Notes: generated by a model from the sequence alone, not told the origin. A DNA stretch of 64,000 nucleotides from Streptacidiphilus neutrinimicus (GCF_000787815.1 NZ_BBPO01000020.1:51991-115990); one strand, 5' to 3'. Counted from the first letter of the stretch, positions 1 through 9,752 are shown. Numbers and translations are program-made.

Positions 1-151
1 GCCACAAGCGGCTCAGGCCCGCGGGGGCCGCCGGGCCCCAGAGCCACCAGACCGCCCGACCCCATGGCGGCCAGACCACAAGGCCGGATGGCCGCACGGA
101 CAGCCAGCCGGCGGGACCGGGGCGTAGGCGGAGCGCACCCCCCGGCGGGGG
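1..151. other. left-edge non-coding stretch
   Basis: This is the 3' flank of the nitronate monooxygenase gene, which ends at 152 on the minus strand. It is GC-rich with short complementary runs such as GCCCGCGG and CCGGCGGG. I see no convincing ORF or clear terminator. Whatever lies left of the window cannot be judged. Confidence 0.4.
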
Positions 152-1189
152 TCAGCGGGCTTGGGAGAGGCGGGTGAGGATGTGGGCGGCGGGCTCGTCC
201 GTCGCGTGGGTGTGGCCTGTGCCGGCCCAGAGGTTGATGTGTTCCGGGTCGCCCGCCGCGGCCGCCGCGCGGCGTAGGGGCGAGGTGAGGTGGTGGAGGG
301 CCGGGTAGCCGCTCGGGGCCTCGGCGGTGTGGCCGTCGGTGAAGGCGTTGCGCAGGGCCCGCGCGGGCCGGCCGGTGAACGCGCGGGTCACCACCGTCTC
401 CTGACGGGCCGGATCGGCGAGGGCCGCGCGGTACGGCGCTGAGGTGCCCGCCTCGTCCGAACGCAGCAGGACGGTGCCGACGGCCACAGCCGCGGCGCCG
501 GCGTCCAGCGCTTCGGTCACCGCGTCCGGCGTCGCGACGCCGCCCGCGCCGATCAGCGGCAGCGTCACGGCGTGCCGCACCCGGCCGAGCAGCTCGGCCA
601 GCGGGATCGGCTCAGGGATCAGCCGCGGGGTCAGCGTGCCGGAGTGCCCGCCCGCGGCGGAGGCCTGCACGGCCAGCATGTCGACGCCGGCCTCCGCGGC
701 GGTCCGCGCCTCGGCCGGTGAGGTCACCGTCTGCACCACGACGGTCCCGGCGGCGCGCAGCGCCGCGACGACGCGGGCCTCGGGCAGGCCGAAGGTGAAG
801 CTGACGACCGGCACCGGCGCGTCCAGCAGCAGGGCGATCTTCGCCGCCCAGTGGTCGTCGTCCTCGACGACCGTCGCGCCGAGCGTCGCCGGGTCGAGGC
901 CGACCGCGCGAGCGTCGTCGGCGAGGGAGCGGGCATAGCGCGCGAACGCCTCGCGGTCGACGGGGACGGGGTTGGGCGCGAAGAGGTTGACGCCGAAGGC
1001 GAGGCCCTCGGCGCGCACCGCCGCGATCTCCTCGGCGAGGCCGGACGGCGTCTTGTAGCCGCCTGCCAGGAACCCGAGGCTCCCGGCCCGCGCGGCGGCC
1101 GCGACCAGCGCGACCGTCGTCGGGCCGCCGGCCATCGGCGCGGCCAGAACCGGGAGGTCGAGCCCGAGAGCGTCCAACGGCGAGGGCAT
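152..1189 (-). CDS. nitronate monooxygenase (2-nitropropane dioxygenase family)
   Basis: This FMN-dependent TIM-barrel enzyme of 345 aa would oxidise alkyl nitronates, such as propionate 3-nitronate, to carbonyl compounds and nitrite in the cytoplasm. The N-terminus carries LPVLAAPMAGG, the FMN/substrate-binding start of the family. The middle has QASAAGGHSG with the family catalytic His. The C-terminal half has PLIGAGGV and AVAVGTVLLRSDEAG, which bind the flavin phosphate. I chose the ATG at 1189 because GAAGGAGACGATC precedes it; an upstream in-frame extension is only Arg/Pro-rich low-complexity sequence. It is transcribed alone, with the disulfide reductase upstream on the same strand 129 bp away. 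Family assignment is firm; the true substrate is not known. Confidence 0.9.
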   Translation of the reverse strand: MPSPLDALGLDLPVLAAPMAGGPTTVALVAAAARAGSLGFLAGGYKTPSGLAEEIAAVRAEGLAFGVNLFAPNPVPVDREAFARYARSLADDARAVGLDPATLGATVVEDDDHWAAKIALLLDAPVPVVSFTFGLPEARVVAALRAAGTVVVQTVTSPAEARTAAEAGVDMLAVQASAAGGHSGTLTPRLIPEPIPLAELLGRVRHAVTLPLIGAGGVATPDAVTEALDAGAAAVAVGTVLLRSDEAGTSAPYRAALADPARQETVVTRAFTGRPARALRNAFTDGHTAEAPSGYPALHHLTSPLRRAAAAAGDPEHINLWAGTGHTHATDEPAAHILTRLSQAR

Positions 1190-1318
1190 GGATCGTCTCC
1201 TTCGGCGACCGCGGAGCGGCGCGGCGCGGTGCGGAGCGGCACGGTGCGGGCGTTCGGGCGGGCTGGCGATCACCATCCTGCCCCCGCGCCGCCGTCCGCG
1301 CCACGACCGGCCGTCCGT

Positions 1319-2827
1319 TCAGGCGTCAGCGCCGAGGCGGCGTTGACGGTTGAGGGTCTCGAGGAGGCGGAGCCAGATCTCGCTCGGGGTCGGGTAGCTG
1401 GGGACGGCGTGCCAGAGGGCGGCGACCGGGACCCGGCCGACGACGGCGACCGTCGCCGAGTGCAGCAGGTCGGCGACGCCGCTGCCGACGAAGGTCGCGC
1501 CGACGAGGGTGTCGGAGGCACGGTCGATCACCAGCTTCGCGCGGCCGGTGTACTCCTCGCGCAGCAGGTAGGTGCCGGCGAGCGCGGCCATGTCGTACTC
1601 GACCGTCTCGACGTCGATCCCGGCCTCGCGGGCACCGTGCTCGGTCAGGCCGACCGAGGCGACCTCGGGGTCGGTGAACGTCACCTGCGGCACGGCCCGG
1701 TGGCCCTGCGCCGTGCTCAACTCGGCGGCGAAGCCGCCGGACGCACCGCCGCCGTTCGCCCGGGAGGCGATGACCTCACCGGCGATCCGGGCCTGGTACT
1801 TGCCCATGTGCGTGAGCAGCGCACGGCCGCAGACGTCGCCGATCGCGTAGAGCCACTCGCCCGGCACGCCCTTGACCCGCTGCTGGTCGTCGACGTCGAG
1901 GTAGCCGCCGTCTGGCAGTCCGACGGCGGGGAGGCCGATGTCGTCGGAGGCCGGCACCCGGCCCAGCGCCACGACGATCTCATCCACCGTCAGTTCCGTT
2001 CCGTCGTCCAGCGTCAGCGTCGCCGGTCCGCCGTGCACACGGCCGACGCCGGTCTCCGCCGCCTTCTCGCGCCGCACAGCGACGACCTTGCGGCCGAGCA
2101 GCAGGTCGACCCCGCTCTTGCCCAGCTCCGCGGCCACCAGCTCACCGGCGAAAGGCTCCTGCTTCGCCAGCAGGGCGCTGCCACGGTGGACGAGCGACAA
2201 CTCCTCGACGCCCAGGCCGCGCAGCCAGGTGGCCGCCTCGCAGGCCACCACGCCGCCGCCCAGCACGGCCACCCGGCGCGGGACTTCGCGCAGGTGCGTG
2301 ACGTCGCGGGAGATCCACGGGTGGGCCGCGCGCAGGCCGGGGATGTCCGGGACGGACGCTCGCGATCCGGTGTCGACGACCACCGCGTGCCGCGCGGTGA
2401 TCGTCCGGACCGAGCCGTCCGGCTTCGTCACCGCCACGGTGCGCTCACCGGTGAGGCGTCCGTAGCCGCGCACGACGCCGATGCCGGTGTCGAGCGCCCA
2501 CTTCACCTGACTGTCGTCGGAGAGGTTGTTGACGATCGCGTCCCTGCGGTCCAGCACGGCGTCCACGTCGATCCCGTTGTCGCCCACGAGCGCGGCCACG
2601 CCGGGCAGATGCCGGGCGGTGTTCAGCACCTCGACCGGCCGCAGCAGTCCCTTGCTGGGCATGCAGGCCCAGTACGAGCACTCGCCGCCGACGAGTTCGG
2701 CCTCGACGATGACCGACTCCAGGCCGGAGAACTGCGCCGCGTACTGCGCGGCGTTCTCACCGGCCGCCGCGCCCCCGAGCACGATGACGTCCCACTCCGA
2801 CCGCTCGGGGTCGACTGCCGCTGCCAT
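1319..2827 (-). CDS. pyridine nucleotide-disulfide oxidoreductase, class I
   Basis: This 502-aa flavoprotein belongs to the dihydrolipoamide dehydrogenase/mercuric reductase/glutathione reductase superfamily. An FAD-binding VIVLGGAAAG lies near the N-terminus. It is followed by the redox-active disulfide motif GGECSYWACMPSK (Cys-x4-Cys), a second NAD(P)-binding Rossmann motif VAVLGGGVVACEAA, and a C-terminal dimerisation domain ending HAVPSYPTPSEIW. The ATG at 2827 is preceded by CAGGAGTGGCTC. It has no heavy-metal-associated domain and no lipoyl-complex genes nearby. It is therefore a generic thiol or quinone reductase of unknown substrate rather than a true Lpd or MerA. Confidence 0.88.
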   Translation of the reverse strand: MAAAVDPERSEWDVIVLGGAAAGENAAQYAAQFSGLESVIVEAELVGGECSYWACMPSKGLLRPVEVLNTARHLPGVAALVGDNGIDVDAVLDRRDAIVNNLSDDSQVKWALDTGIGVVRGYGRLTGERTVAVTKPDGSVRTITARHAVVVDTGSRASVPDIPGLRAAHPWISRDVTHLREVPRRVAVLGGGVVACEAATWLRGLGVEELSLVHRGSALLAKQEPFAGELVAAELGKSGVDLLLGRKVVAVRREKAAETGVGRVHGGPATLTLDDGTELTVDEIVVALGRVPASDDIGLPAVGLPDGGYLDVDDQQRVKGVPGEWLYAIGDVCGRALLTHMGKYQARIAGEVIASRANGGGASGGFAAELSTAQGHRAVPQVTFTDPEVASVGLTEHGAREAGIDVETVEYDMAALAGTYLLREEYTGRAKLVIDRASDTLVGATFVGSGVADLLHSATVAVVGRVPVAALWHAVPSYPTPSEIWLRLLETLNRQRRLGADA

Positions 2828-3277
2828 GAGCCACTCCTGCCTGTTCGGTCCAGAGGGTGCGCCCGGCCTGCCGGATCCCGGCGGGCCGCCCACACCCCGT
2901 GCGCCCTGCCATTCTGGAGGAGCCGTTCGCGTGCGGCACGTCCATCCGCGCGGACGTCACACTCACGTCATCACGCGGACGTGGCAGGACGTCGTCGTCG
3001 CGGCCGATCCCGGGGTCCAACTCCGGTTACTCGGGGCAGCGGTGGCGCAGAACGTTCGGCCCGGCACAGCTCCACAGCGCCTCGACCAGCTCCTCGGCTC
3101 CCGCTGTCTCCCCGGCCCGAGAACCGCAGCGCTTCCACGTCGTCGCTCTGCCTCTCCTGTGCGGGGTGCAGGTCCCGGGCAGCAGCTAGTGCAGAAGCAG
3201 GCGTGGATCGTTACATAAGGATCATGAATTTCCCCCCTCCGGACCGGGAACACGCCCGGAGCGAGCCGGAAAACGAG
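2828..3277. other. 450-bp intergenic stretch with a possible gene remnant
   Basis: This is the upstream region of the disulfide reductase. It holds no complete gene. On the minus strand about 30 codons ending at the TAA at 3027-3029 read like a genuine protein C-terminus (EELVEALWSCAGPNVLRHRC). That frame closes upstream at a TAG without an ATG, GTG or TTG. It could be a decayed 3' end or chance. The segment around 3211-3240 is locally AT-richer, which fits promoter DNA. Confidence 0.35.
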
Positions 3278-3313
3278 AAGGTGCGCGGCCCGCGACAGCG
3301 GGCGCCGCACCTT
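3278..3313 (-). terminator. rho-independent terminator of the DUF347 membrane protein gene
   Basis: Two 16-nt arms (3278-3293 and 3298-3313) flank a GACA loop and pair perfectly except for two central positions. On the minus strand the hairpin is followed by CTCGTTTTCC, a short T run. It lies 27 bp beyond the stop codon at 3340. Confidence 0.85.
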
Positions 3314-3339
3314 CGGTCGGCGCTCGGTGGTCGGGCGGG

Positions 3340-4122
3340 TCAGGCGACGTCCTTGCGGCTGACGCCCAGGTACCCGACGAAGACGGCGATCAGCGCGGCG
3401 AGCACGAGGCTGACCGGGCCCGTGCCCCAGTCCAGTCCGCCGCGGGCGTGCGAGACGCCCATCCAGTCGGCGAACGACGCGCCGAGCGGCCGGGTGACGA
3501 TGTAGGCGAACCAGAAGGCGAAGATCGCGTTCAGGCCGAGCTTCCAGTGGCCGATGGTCGGAATCGCGATGAGGACGGCGAAGAGCACGCCGGAGGAGAA
3601 GTAGCCGAGCTTCAGCGTGCTCGCGGTCATGTCGCCGGTCGCGGTGCCGAGCGCGAAGGTGGTGAGCACCGTCGCCCAGTAGAAGAGCTCGCGCCGGCGG
3701 GTGGTGATGCTGTGGATCGAGAGCGTCTTCTCCGTGGCGTACCAGAGGCCGAGGACCGCCGCGAGGACGACGGCGAAGAAGCTCGTGGAGACCACGTACG
3801 GGATGCCGAGCTGCACGTGCATTACGTCGGCGGCCATCGTGCCGAAGACGCTCACCATGACGACCGCGAACCAGTAGATGCCCGCGCTGTAGCGCTTGGC
3901 GAACAGCTGGACGGCGAGCGACACCGCCAGCACCACGCCGGCCGCGGGCACGACCAGGAACGGATTGAAGGTCTTCACCAGGAAGTCGGAGGTGGTCTCG
4001 CCCATGCCGGTGGTGAGCACCTTGACGACCCAGAAGAAGACCGTGACTTCGGGGACCTTGCTCAGAGCCTGTCGGGCGTCCACCCCACCGTGGCGCGCGT
4101 GCAGCAGTTGATCTCTCGCCAT
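3340..4122 (-). CDS. DUF347 / COG4705 multi-pass membrane protein
   Basis: This is a 260-aa integral membrane protein with about eight hydrophobic segments. It shows the four-fold repeat typical of this family, each repeat carrying a Gly/Asp motif: GMGETTSDF, FGTMAADVMH, LGTATGDMTA and PLGASFADW. The segment KVPEVTVFFWVVKV matches the usual family N-terminus, so residues before it are poorly constrained. I used the ATG at 4122, although its upstream sequence has no clear Shine-Dalgarno; a GTG at 4164 is the alternative. Biochemical function is unestablished. It appears monocistronic and ends in a strong terminator. Confidence 0.82.
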   Translation of the reverse strand: MARDQLLHARHGGVDARQALSKVPEVTVFFWVVKVLTTGMGETTSDFLVKTFNPFLVVPAAGVVLAVSLAVQLFAKRYSAGIYWFAVVMVSVFGTMAADVMHVQLGIPYVVSTSFFAVVLAAVLGLWYATEKTLSIHSITTRRRELFYWATVLTTFALGTATGDMTASTLKLGYFSSGVLFAVLIAIPTIGHWKLGLNAIFAFWFAYIVTRPLGASFADWMGVSHARGGLDWGTGPVSLVLAALIAVFVGYLGVSRKDVA

Positions 4123-4221
4123 AGCCGGAGAGCTTTTCACACCCTGGCGCCCCGACCGCACCACGGGGGCCCCGACCCCAAAATCTCACCCACTTATGGA
4201 AACGCCCATAACGGGGCGAAC

Positions 4222-5190
4222 TTACTCGATCTGCCCCACAATCCACTCGCACAGTTCGTGCGTCGCCAGCGCGTCGCGAGCGTCGATGCGGGTGCCGGAG
4301 CGGACCGCGTCGAGAAAGGCGAGGACGACCTGCTCGATGCCGCGCTGCCGGGCGACGGGGACCCAGTCGGGGCGGCGGCGCACGCGCGGATCGCCGTCCG
4401 GGTAGGTCACGACCTCGGCGAGGTTGCGGACCTCCAGCTTCGCGCCCCGGCCGGAGACCTCCAGGACCTCCTCGGTGGCGCCGCTCTCGCGGTTCATGAT
4501 CCCCAGGGCGGTGAAGCCGTGGCCGGAGAGCTCCAGCACCAGGTGGCGCACCAGCGGCCGCCCGTCCGGGCCCGGCGTGCAGCGCCAGCGCACCTGGCGG
4601 TGCGTGGCCTCGGTGGGAAGCAGGAACCGCAGGGTGTCGACGACGTGGACGAAGTCGTCGAAGACCATGCTGCGCGCCGCCTCCGGCAGGGATCGGCGGT
4701 TCTTCTGCAACAGCACCAGGTCCCGCGGCTGCGCCGCGGCCTCGACGTAGCCGGGCGCGTAACGGCGGTTGAAGCCCACCATCAGCGAGCGGCCCCGGCG
4801 TTCGGCCAGCTCGACCAGCCGCCTCGCCCCGTCCAGCGTCTGGTCGAGGGGCTTGTCCACGTAGACGTCGACATCGGCGGAGAGCAACCGCTCCACGATG
4901 GGCACGTGCTGGTCGGTCGCCGCGTGGACGAAGGCGGCGCGGATGCCGCTGTCGATCAGCTCGCCGAGGTCGGTGAAGCGCGCCCCCGCCGCCACGCGGT
5001 GGGCGTGCCCGAGCCGCTCGACCTTCTCCCGGTCCCGCGTCATCAGCCGGAGGTCCAGGCCCGGCAGGGCGCCGAGCACCGGCAGGTACGCCTTCTGCGC
5101 GATGTCGCCGAGGCCGACCACCCCGACCGGGAGCGGCTCGTCGACTGGGAGGCCGACGGGAAGGGTGTGAGGCACGGACGCTCCAGGCAT
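4222..5190 (-). CDS. Gfo/Idh/MocA family NAD(P)-dependent oxidoreductase
   Basis: This is a 322-aa sugar- or inositol-type dehydrogenase. The N-terminal Rossmann fold carries VGVVGLGDIAQKAYLPVL (GxGxxG type) at about residues 22-39. A DKPLDQT motif, the family EKP-like signature whose Lys contacts the nicotinamide, lies at about residue 135. A C-terminal alpha/beta substrate domain follows. The start ATG at 5190 has no strong Shine-Dalgarno. No sugar transport or catabolic genes adjoin it, so the substrate cannot be inferred. The 99-bp gap to the DUF347 gene downstream leaves a shared transcript possible. Confidence 0.85.
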   Translation of the reverse strand: MPGASVPHTLPVGLPVDEPLPVGVVGLGDIAQKAYLPVLGALPGLDLRLMTRDREKVERLGHAHRVAAGARFTDLGELIDSGIRAAFVHAATDQHVPIVERLLSADVDVYVDKPLDQTLDGARRLVELAERRGRSLMVGFNRRYAPGYVEAAAQPRDLVLLQKNRRSLPEAARSMVFDDFVHVVDTLRFLLPTEATHRQVRWRCTPGPDGRPLVRHLVLELSGHGFTALGIMNRESGATEEVLEVSGRGAKLEVRNLAEVVTYPDGDPRVRRRPDWVPVARQRGIEQVVLAFLDAVRSGTRIDARDALATHELCEWIVGQIE

Positions 5191-5251
5191 GCGGGGTGAT
5201 CACCGACGCGCCCACCCTATCCAGGGCCGTCCGGATCCGGGCGGGTCCCGG

Positions 5252-5506
5252 TCAGCGTCGCTTGCGGTACTGCCTGCGCATGTAGCCGAGCACCCCGATG
5301 ACGCAGCCGGCCAGCAGCATGATCAGCAGGACCGCCCACATCGGGGCGTTGACGGTGGTGAGGCCCCACAGATGGATCTTCACCGACTGCCGGTTGATGA
5401 GGATGAACCACACCGCCAGGACCGTCACGACCGCGAGGACGATCCTGCCGGTGGTGACGCGCACCCCGCCGATCCGGCGCTCGGCGGCCTCCTTGTTCGT
5501 GGTCAT
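5252..5506 (-). CDS. LapA-like (DUF1049) small membrane protein
   Basis: This 84-aa protein has two predicted transmembrane helices: TGRIVLAVVTVLAVWFILIN at about residues 19-38 and PMWAVLLIMLLAGCVIGVLG at about 55-74. It ends in a short basic tail, YMRRQYRKRR. The topology and the intervening NRQSVKIHLWGLTTV segment match the LapA/DUF1049 family, which helps lipopolysaccharide assembly in Gram-negatives but has no defined role in actinobacteria. It is divergent from the phosphoketolase gene. The ATG at 5506 follows CTGGAAGA. Confidence 0.82.
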   Translation of the reverse strand: MTTNKEAAERRIGGVRVTTGRIVLAVVTVLAVWFILINRQSVKIHLWGLTTVNAPMWAVLLIMLLAGCVIGVLGYMRRQYRKRR

Positions 5507-5689
5507 TCTTCCAGTCTGGGGCGGCGGCCCGGTCCCCGCCCGGCGAGGGCCGCCGAGCGGGACCGACAGGCCCCGCCGGGGTCGGGACGGTGGGCCGGTC
5601 GGCCCTGTCCGAGCGGCGCGGCCGCCCGCCAGGCTGGACGGTGAGGACAGAAGAGGCCGTCGCCTGCACTCCCGGAGGGGGAGCCGACC

Positions 5690-8053
5690 ATGAGCGCACC
5701 GCTGACCGACGCGGAACTCACCGAGCTCGACGCGCACTGGCGCGCCGCCAACTACCTCGCCGTCGGACAGATCTACCTGATGGACAACCCGCTGCTGCGG
5801 GAGCCGCTGCGCCCCGAGCACATCAAGCCCAGGCTGCTCGGCCACTGGGGCACCTCCCCCGGGCTCAACCTGGTGCACACCCACCTCAACCGCGCGATCC
5901 GCGCCCGGGACCTGGACGCGCTCTGCGTCTGGGGGCCCGGCCACGGCGGACCCGCCGTGCTCGCCTGCTCCTGGCTGGACGGCAGCTACACCGACCACTA
6001 CCCCGGCATCACCCGTGACGAAGCCGGCATGGCGCGCCTGTTCCGGCAGTTCTCCTTCCCGGGCGGCGTGCCCTCCCACGTGGCGCCGGAGACGCCGGGC
6101 TCGATCCACGAGGGCGGCGAGCTCGGCTACGCGCTGGCCCACGCCTACGGCGCCGCCTTCGACAACCCCGAGCTGGTCGTCGCCTGCGTCGTCGGCGACG
6201 GGGAGGCGGAGACCGGGCCGCTGGCCACCTCGTGGCACGGAGACAAGTTCCTCGACCCGGTGCACGACGGCGCGGTGCTGCCCATCCTGCACCTGAACGG
6301 CTACAAGATCGCCAATCCGACCGTCCTCGCCCGGCTCCCGGAGTCGGAGCTGGACCAGCTGCTGCGCGGCTACGGCTACACGCCGATCCACGTCAGCGGC
6401 GACGAGCCCGCCGTGGTGCACCGGGCGTTCGCCGCGGCCCTGGACAGCGCCCTGGACGCCATCGACGCCGCTCAGTACGCCGCCCGCACCGAGGGCGCGA
6501 CGGAGCGACCGCGCTGGCCGATGATCGTGCTGCGCACGCCGAAGGGCTGGACCGGGCCGGCCCGGGTGGACGGGCTGCAGGTCGAGGGAACCTGGCGGGC
6601 GCACCAGGTCCCGCTCGCCGAGGTCCGCGAGAACCCGGAGCACCTGCGGCAGTTGGAAGCATGGCTGCGCTCCTACCGCCCCGAGGAGCTGTTCGACGCC
6701 GACGGGCGGCCCGCCCCGCCGGTGCTCGCGCAGATCCCCTCGGGCGCCCGGCGGCTGGGCTCGAACCCGCACGCCAACGGCGGCCTGCTGCTGCGCGAGC
6801 TGCCACTGCGGGAGCTGGAGCGGTTCGCGGTGCCCGTCGACAAGCCCGGCACGGGCATGCACGAGCCCACCCGGGTCCTGGGCGACTACCTCGCCCAGGT
6901 GATGGCGGACACCGCCGCCCGCCGCGACTTCCGTCTGGTGGGCCCGGACGAGACCGCCTCGAACCGGCTGCAGGCCGTCTACTCCGCGACCGGCAAGGCC
7001 TGGCAGGCGGAGGTGCTGCCGGTGGACGATCATCTGGCCCGCGACGGCCGGGTGATGGAGGTGCTCTCCGAGCACCTGTGCCAGGGCTGGCTGGAGGGCT
7101 ACCTGCTGACGGGGCGTCACGGCCTGTTCTCCTGCTACGAGGCGTTCGTCCACATCGTCGACTCGATGGTCAACCAGCACATCAAGTGGCTGCGGACCAC
7201 CCGCACCATCCCCTGGCGCGCGCCCGTCGCCTCGCTCAACTACCTGCTCACCTCGCACGTGTGGCGCCAGGACCACAACGGCTTCTCGCACCAGGACCCG
7301 GGCTTCGTCGACCACGTGCTCAACAAGAGCCCCGAGGCGGTGCGGATCTACTTCCCACCGGACGCCAACACGCTGCTGAGCGTGGCCGAGCACGTGCTGC
7401 GCAGCCGGAACTACGTCAACGTGGTGGTGGCGGGCAAGCAGCCGTGCTTCGACTGGCTGACGCTGGAGCAGGCCCGGGTCCACTGTGCCCGGGGGCTGGG
7501 CATCTGGGACTGGGCGGGCACCGAACGCGGCGACCGCGAGCCGGACGTGGTGCTGGCCTGCGCGGGCGACGTCCCCACCCAGGAGATCCTGGCGGCCGCC
7601 CAGCTGCTGCGGCACGAACTGCCCGAGCTCGCGGTACGGGTGGTGAACGTGGTCGACCTCGCCCGGCTGATGCCGGCCGAAGAGCACCCGCACGGGCTGT
7701 CGGACCCCGAGTTCGACGCGGTCTTCACCCGGGACCGGCCGGTCATCTTCGGCTACCACGGCTACCCGTGGCTGATCCACCGCCTCGCCTACCGCCGCGC
7801 CGGACACGCGCAGCTGCACGTGCGCGGGTACAAGGAGTCCGGCACGACCACCACGCCGTTCGACATGGTGGTCCGCAACGACCTCGACCGCTACCGGCTG
7901 GTCATGGACGTGATCGACCGCGTCCCGGGCCTCGCGGTCCGCGCCGCGCCGCTGCGTCAGCGGATGGCCGACGCCCGGATCCGGCACGGGGAGTGGATCC
8001 GCACCCACGGCGCCGACCTGCCCGAGGTCGCCGACTGGAGCTGGACCGGCTGA
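5690..8053 (+). CDS. xfp: xylulose-5-phosphate/fructose-6-phosphate phosphoketolase
   Basis: This 787-aa ThDP-dependent enzyme cleaves xylulose-5-P or fructose-6-P with phosphate into acetyl-phosphate plus glyceraldehyde-3-P or erythrose-4-P, a carbon-conserving route to acetyl-CoA. It has full family length. Visible signatures are WGTSPGLN and GPGHGGPA near the N-terminus, the ThDP/Mg motif GDGEAETGP at about residues 167-175, the mid-protein [16 protein letters not shown] [11 protein letters not shown] segment, and [17 protein letters not shown] near the C-terminus. The ATG at 5690 is preceded by GGAGGGGGAGCCGACC. No acetate kinase gene adjoins it here. Annotation is firm; relative preference for the two sugars cannot be read. 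Confidence 0.95.
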   Translation: MSAPLTDAELTELDAHWRAANYLAVGQIYLMDNPLLREPLRPEHIKPRLLGHWGTSPGLNLVHTHLNRAIRARDLDALCVWGPGHGGPAVLACSWLDGSYTDHYPGITRDEAGMARLFRQFSFPGGVPSHVAPETPGSIHEGGELGYALAHAYGAAFDNPELVVACVVGDGEAETGPLATSWHGDKFLDPVHDGAVLPILHLNGYKIANPTVLARLPESELDQLLRGYGYTPIHVSGDEPAVVHRAFAAALDSALDAIDAAQYAARTEGATERPRWPMIVLRTPKGWTGPARVDGLQVEGTWRAHQVPLAEVRENPEHLRQLEAWLRSYRPEELFDADGRPAPPVLAQIPSGARRLGSNPHANGGLLLRELPLRELERFAVPVDKPGTGMHEPTRVLGDYLAQVMADTAARRDFRLVGPDETASNRLQAVYSATGKAWQAEVLPVDDHLARDGRVMEVLSEHLCQGWLEGYLLTGRHGLFSCYEAFVHIVDSMVNQHIKWLRTTRTIPWRAPVASLNYLLTSHVWRQDHNGFSHQDPGFVDHVLNKSPEAVRIYFPPDANTLLSVAEHVLRSRNYVNVVVAGKQPCFDWLTLEQARVHCARGLGIWDWAGTERGDREPDVVLACAGDVPTQEILAAAQLLRHELPELAVRVVNVVDLARLMPAEEHPHGLSDPEFDAVFTRDRPVIFGYHGYPWLIHRLAYRRAGHAQLHVRGYKESGTTTTPFDMVVRNDLDRYRLVMDVIDRVPGLAVRAAPLRQRMADARIRHGEWIRTHGADLPEVADWSWTG

Positions 8054-8068
8054 CCCGGCCGCGCCCGC

Positions 8069-9688
8069 CTACCGCCCGCCCGAGGCGAGGGCCTCGGGGC
8101 GGTCGGTGTCGCCGTGCCAGGTGGGCCAGCCGAGCAGGCGGGGGCGCTCGGTGACCCAGGCGCGGGTGTCCGCGCCGATCTCGGCGTCGATCAGGGCCTC
8201 CAGCAACGCCCGGTAGCGCTCGACCAGTTCGCGGTGGGCGGGGTCGGCAGCCAGGTTCCGCACCTCCGCCGGGTCCTGCTCTCGGTCGTAGAGGACGACG
8301 TCGTTGTCGGCCAGCAGCGCCTCGGTGTCGGCCGGACGGTTCGGGCGCAGCGGGGAGAAGTAGCGGCCGAAGGTGTAGCGCGCGTCGCTGTATCCGCGCA
8401 GGAAGCCGCGCTTCTCCCAGTCCGGCCGTAGGTCGCCGGAGGCGACGCGCTGGGGCGCTTCGGGGTCGGCGAACTCGAACCAGAAGGAGGCGTCCAGGGT
8501 CGTGATCGACTCCACCGCGTTCAGGACCCCCTCGCGCACCGACCCGCCGTGCAGCACCGGCATCAGCGAGTGGCCCTTCAGCGCCGGGTGACGGGCGGCC
8601 CTCTGGGCGGCGTCGACCCCGGCGACGTCCAGCAGCGTGGGCACGAGGTCGACCGCGGACGCGAGGGCGGGGGTGCTCGCGCCGCCGGCCACGTCGGGGT
8701 GGGCGATCAGGAACGGCACGTGGAAGTTCTCGTCGTAGAGGAGGTTGCCCTTCTGGCGCAGGCCGTGGGAGCCCGCCATCTCGCCGTGGTCGGAGGTGAA
8801 GACCACCACGGTGTCGTCCGCCTGGCCGGTGGCCTCCAGGGCGTCCAGGACGAACTCGACGCTGCGGTCCACGTCCCGCAGCGCGTTGAGGTAGAAGTTC
8901 AGCCCGTCGTACCAGTGCTGGTCGTCGGCGACCGGACCGAAGACGGTGTCGAGCATCCGCGCGTACTCCGCCACGGCCGGCGCGGCGCCCGACAGGTCGT
9001 CGTGCAGGCTGGCGGGCAGGTCGAACTCCCACCGGGGCCGGTAGACCGGAATGTCCGCCGCCGCACGCGTCACCACGGCGTGAGCGAGCCCGAAGGGCAG
9101 CTGGACCTGGGGCCGGCCGCCGTAGTCGAAGCTCATGATGTCGTGCGGGTTCACGAAGTTGACGGCCATGAACCACGGCTGGTCCTGCAAGACGACCGGG
9201 GCGCGGTTGCGCAACCACTTCACCGCTTGCCCGGCGATGACCGGGTCGATCTTCAGTCCCGCCCAGGCGCCGCCGTCGATGTCCCCCCAGTCGTTGAACT
9301 CGCTGAACCCGTAGGGCTCCAGCGCGTCCGTGGTGGGGCCGGGGTTCTCCGGCGTGACGTACGCGTTCGAGAGATGCCACTTGCCCTGGTAGGTGGTGTA
9401 GTAGCCGGCCGAGCGCAGCATCGTGCCCAGGGTGCCGAGCGCCGGGTCGAGCGGGCGGATGTAGGGCATGTTGTCGTTGTCGTAGATCTCGGTGATCGGC
9501 AGGTGCTGCCCGGTGTAGATGACCGAGCGGGCGGAGCTGCACTGGGCCGAGGCGGTGTAGTAGCGCTCGAAGGTGGTCCCCCGAGCCGCGATCCGCTCCC
9601 GGGCGGGCAGCGAGAAGCCCGGCGGCCGGGGCAGGGACACCCGCTCCTCGTCGGTGACGATCAGCAGGATGTTGGGTCGCCTGGTCAT
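8069..9688 (-). CDS. sulfatase (alkaline phosphatase superfamily)
   Basis: This 539-aa hydrolase belongs to the type I sulfatase fold. It begins with RRPNILLIVTDEERV, where the usual Asp-Asp metal site reads Asp-Glu. The formylglycine signature region reads AQCSSARSVIYTG: Cys and Arg of C-x-P-x-R are kept but Pro is replaced by Ser. A second metal-site motif TSDHGEMAGSHG is present. No signal peptide is seen, so the enzyme is probably cytoplasmic. The ATG at 9688 is preceded by GAAGGGCAGCTC. It converges with phosphoketolase with a 15-bp gap. The substrate is unknown; a phosphodiesterase-like relative is possible. Confidence 0.85.
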   Translation of the reverse strand: MTRRPNILLIVTDEERVSLPRPPGFSLPARERIAARGTTFERYYTASAQCSSARSVIYTGQHLPITEIYDNDNMPYIRPLDPALGTLGTMLRSAGYYTTYQGKWHLSNAYVTPENPGPTTDALEPYGFSEFNDWGDIDGGAWAGLKIDPVIAGQAVKWLRNRAPVVLQDQPWFMAVNFVNPHDIMSFDYGGRPQVQLPFGLAHAVVTRAAADIPVYRPRWEFDLPASLHDDLSGAAPAVAEYARMLDTVFGPVADDQHWYDGLNFYLNALRDVDRSVEFVLDALEATGQADDTVVVFTSDHGEMAGSHGLRQKGNLLYDENFHVPFLIAHPDVAGGASTPALASAVDLVPTLLDVAGVDAAQRAARHPALKGHSLMPVLHGGSVREGVLNAVESITTLDASFWFEFADPEAPQRVASGDLRPDWEKRGFLRGYSDARYTFGRYFSPLRPNRPADTEALLADNDVVLYDREQDPAEVRNLAADPAHRELVERYRALLEALIDAEIGADTRAWVTERPRLLGWPTWHGDTDRPEALASGGR

Positions 9689-9752
9689 GAGCTGCCCTTC
9701 GTTCGCCGCCCGGGTTCGCTCCGAATCTAGGACGCCCCGCGTGGACCGCCGG

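Noticed and set aside
851..3505. Long plus-strand ORF (884 aa)
   Set aside because: Antisense to the nitronate monooxygenase and disulfide reductase genes. Composition is Arg/Ala/Gly-rich with no domain, as expected from GC-rich third positions.
2963..5215. Long minus-strand ORF (750 aa)
   Set aside because: A different frame over the DUF347 and Gfo/Idh/MocA genes on the same strand. It is Arg/Pro-rich with no motif and covers the terminator at 3278-3313.
5252..8008. Long minus-strand ORF (918 aa) opposite phosphoketolase
   Set aside because: Only the last 84 codons are a gene (the LapA-like protein). The rest is antisense to xfp.
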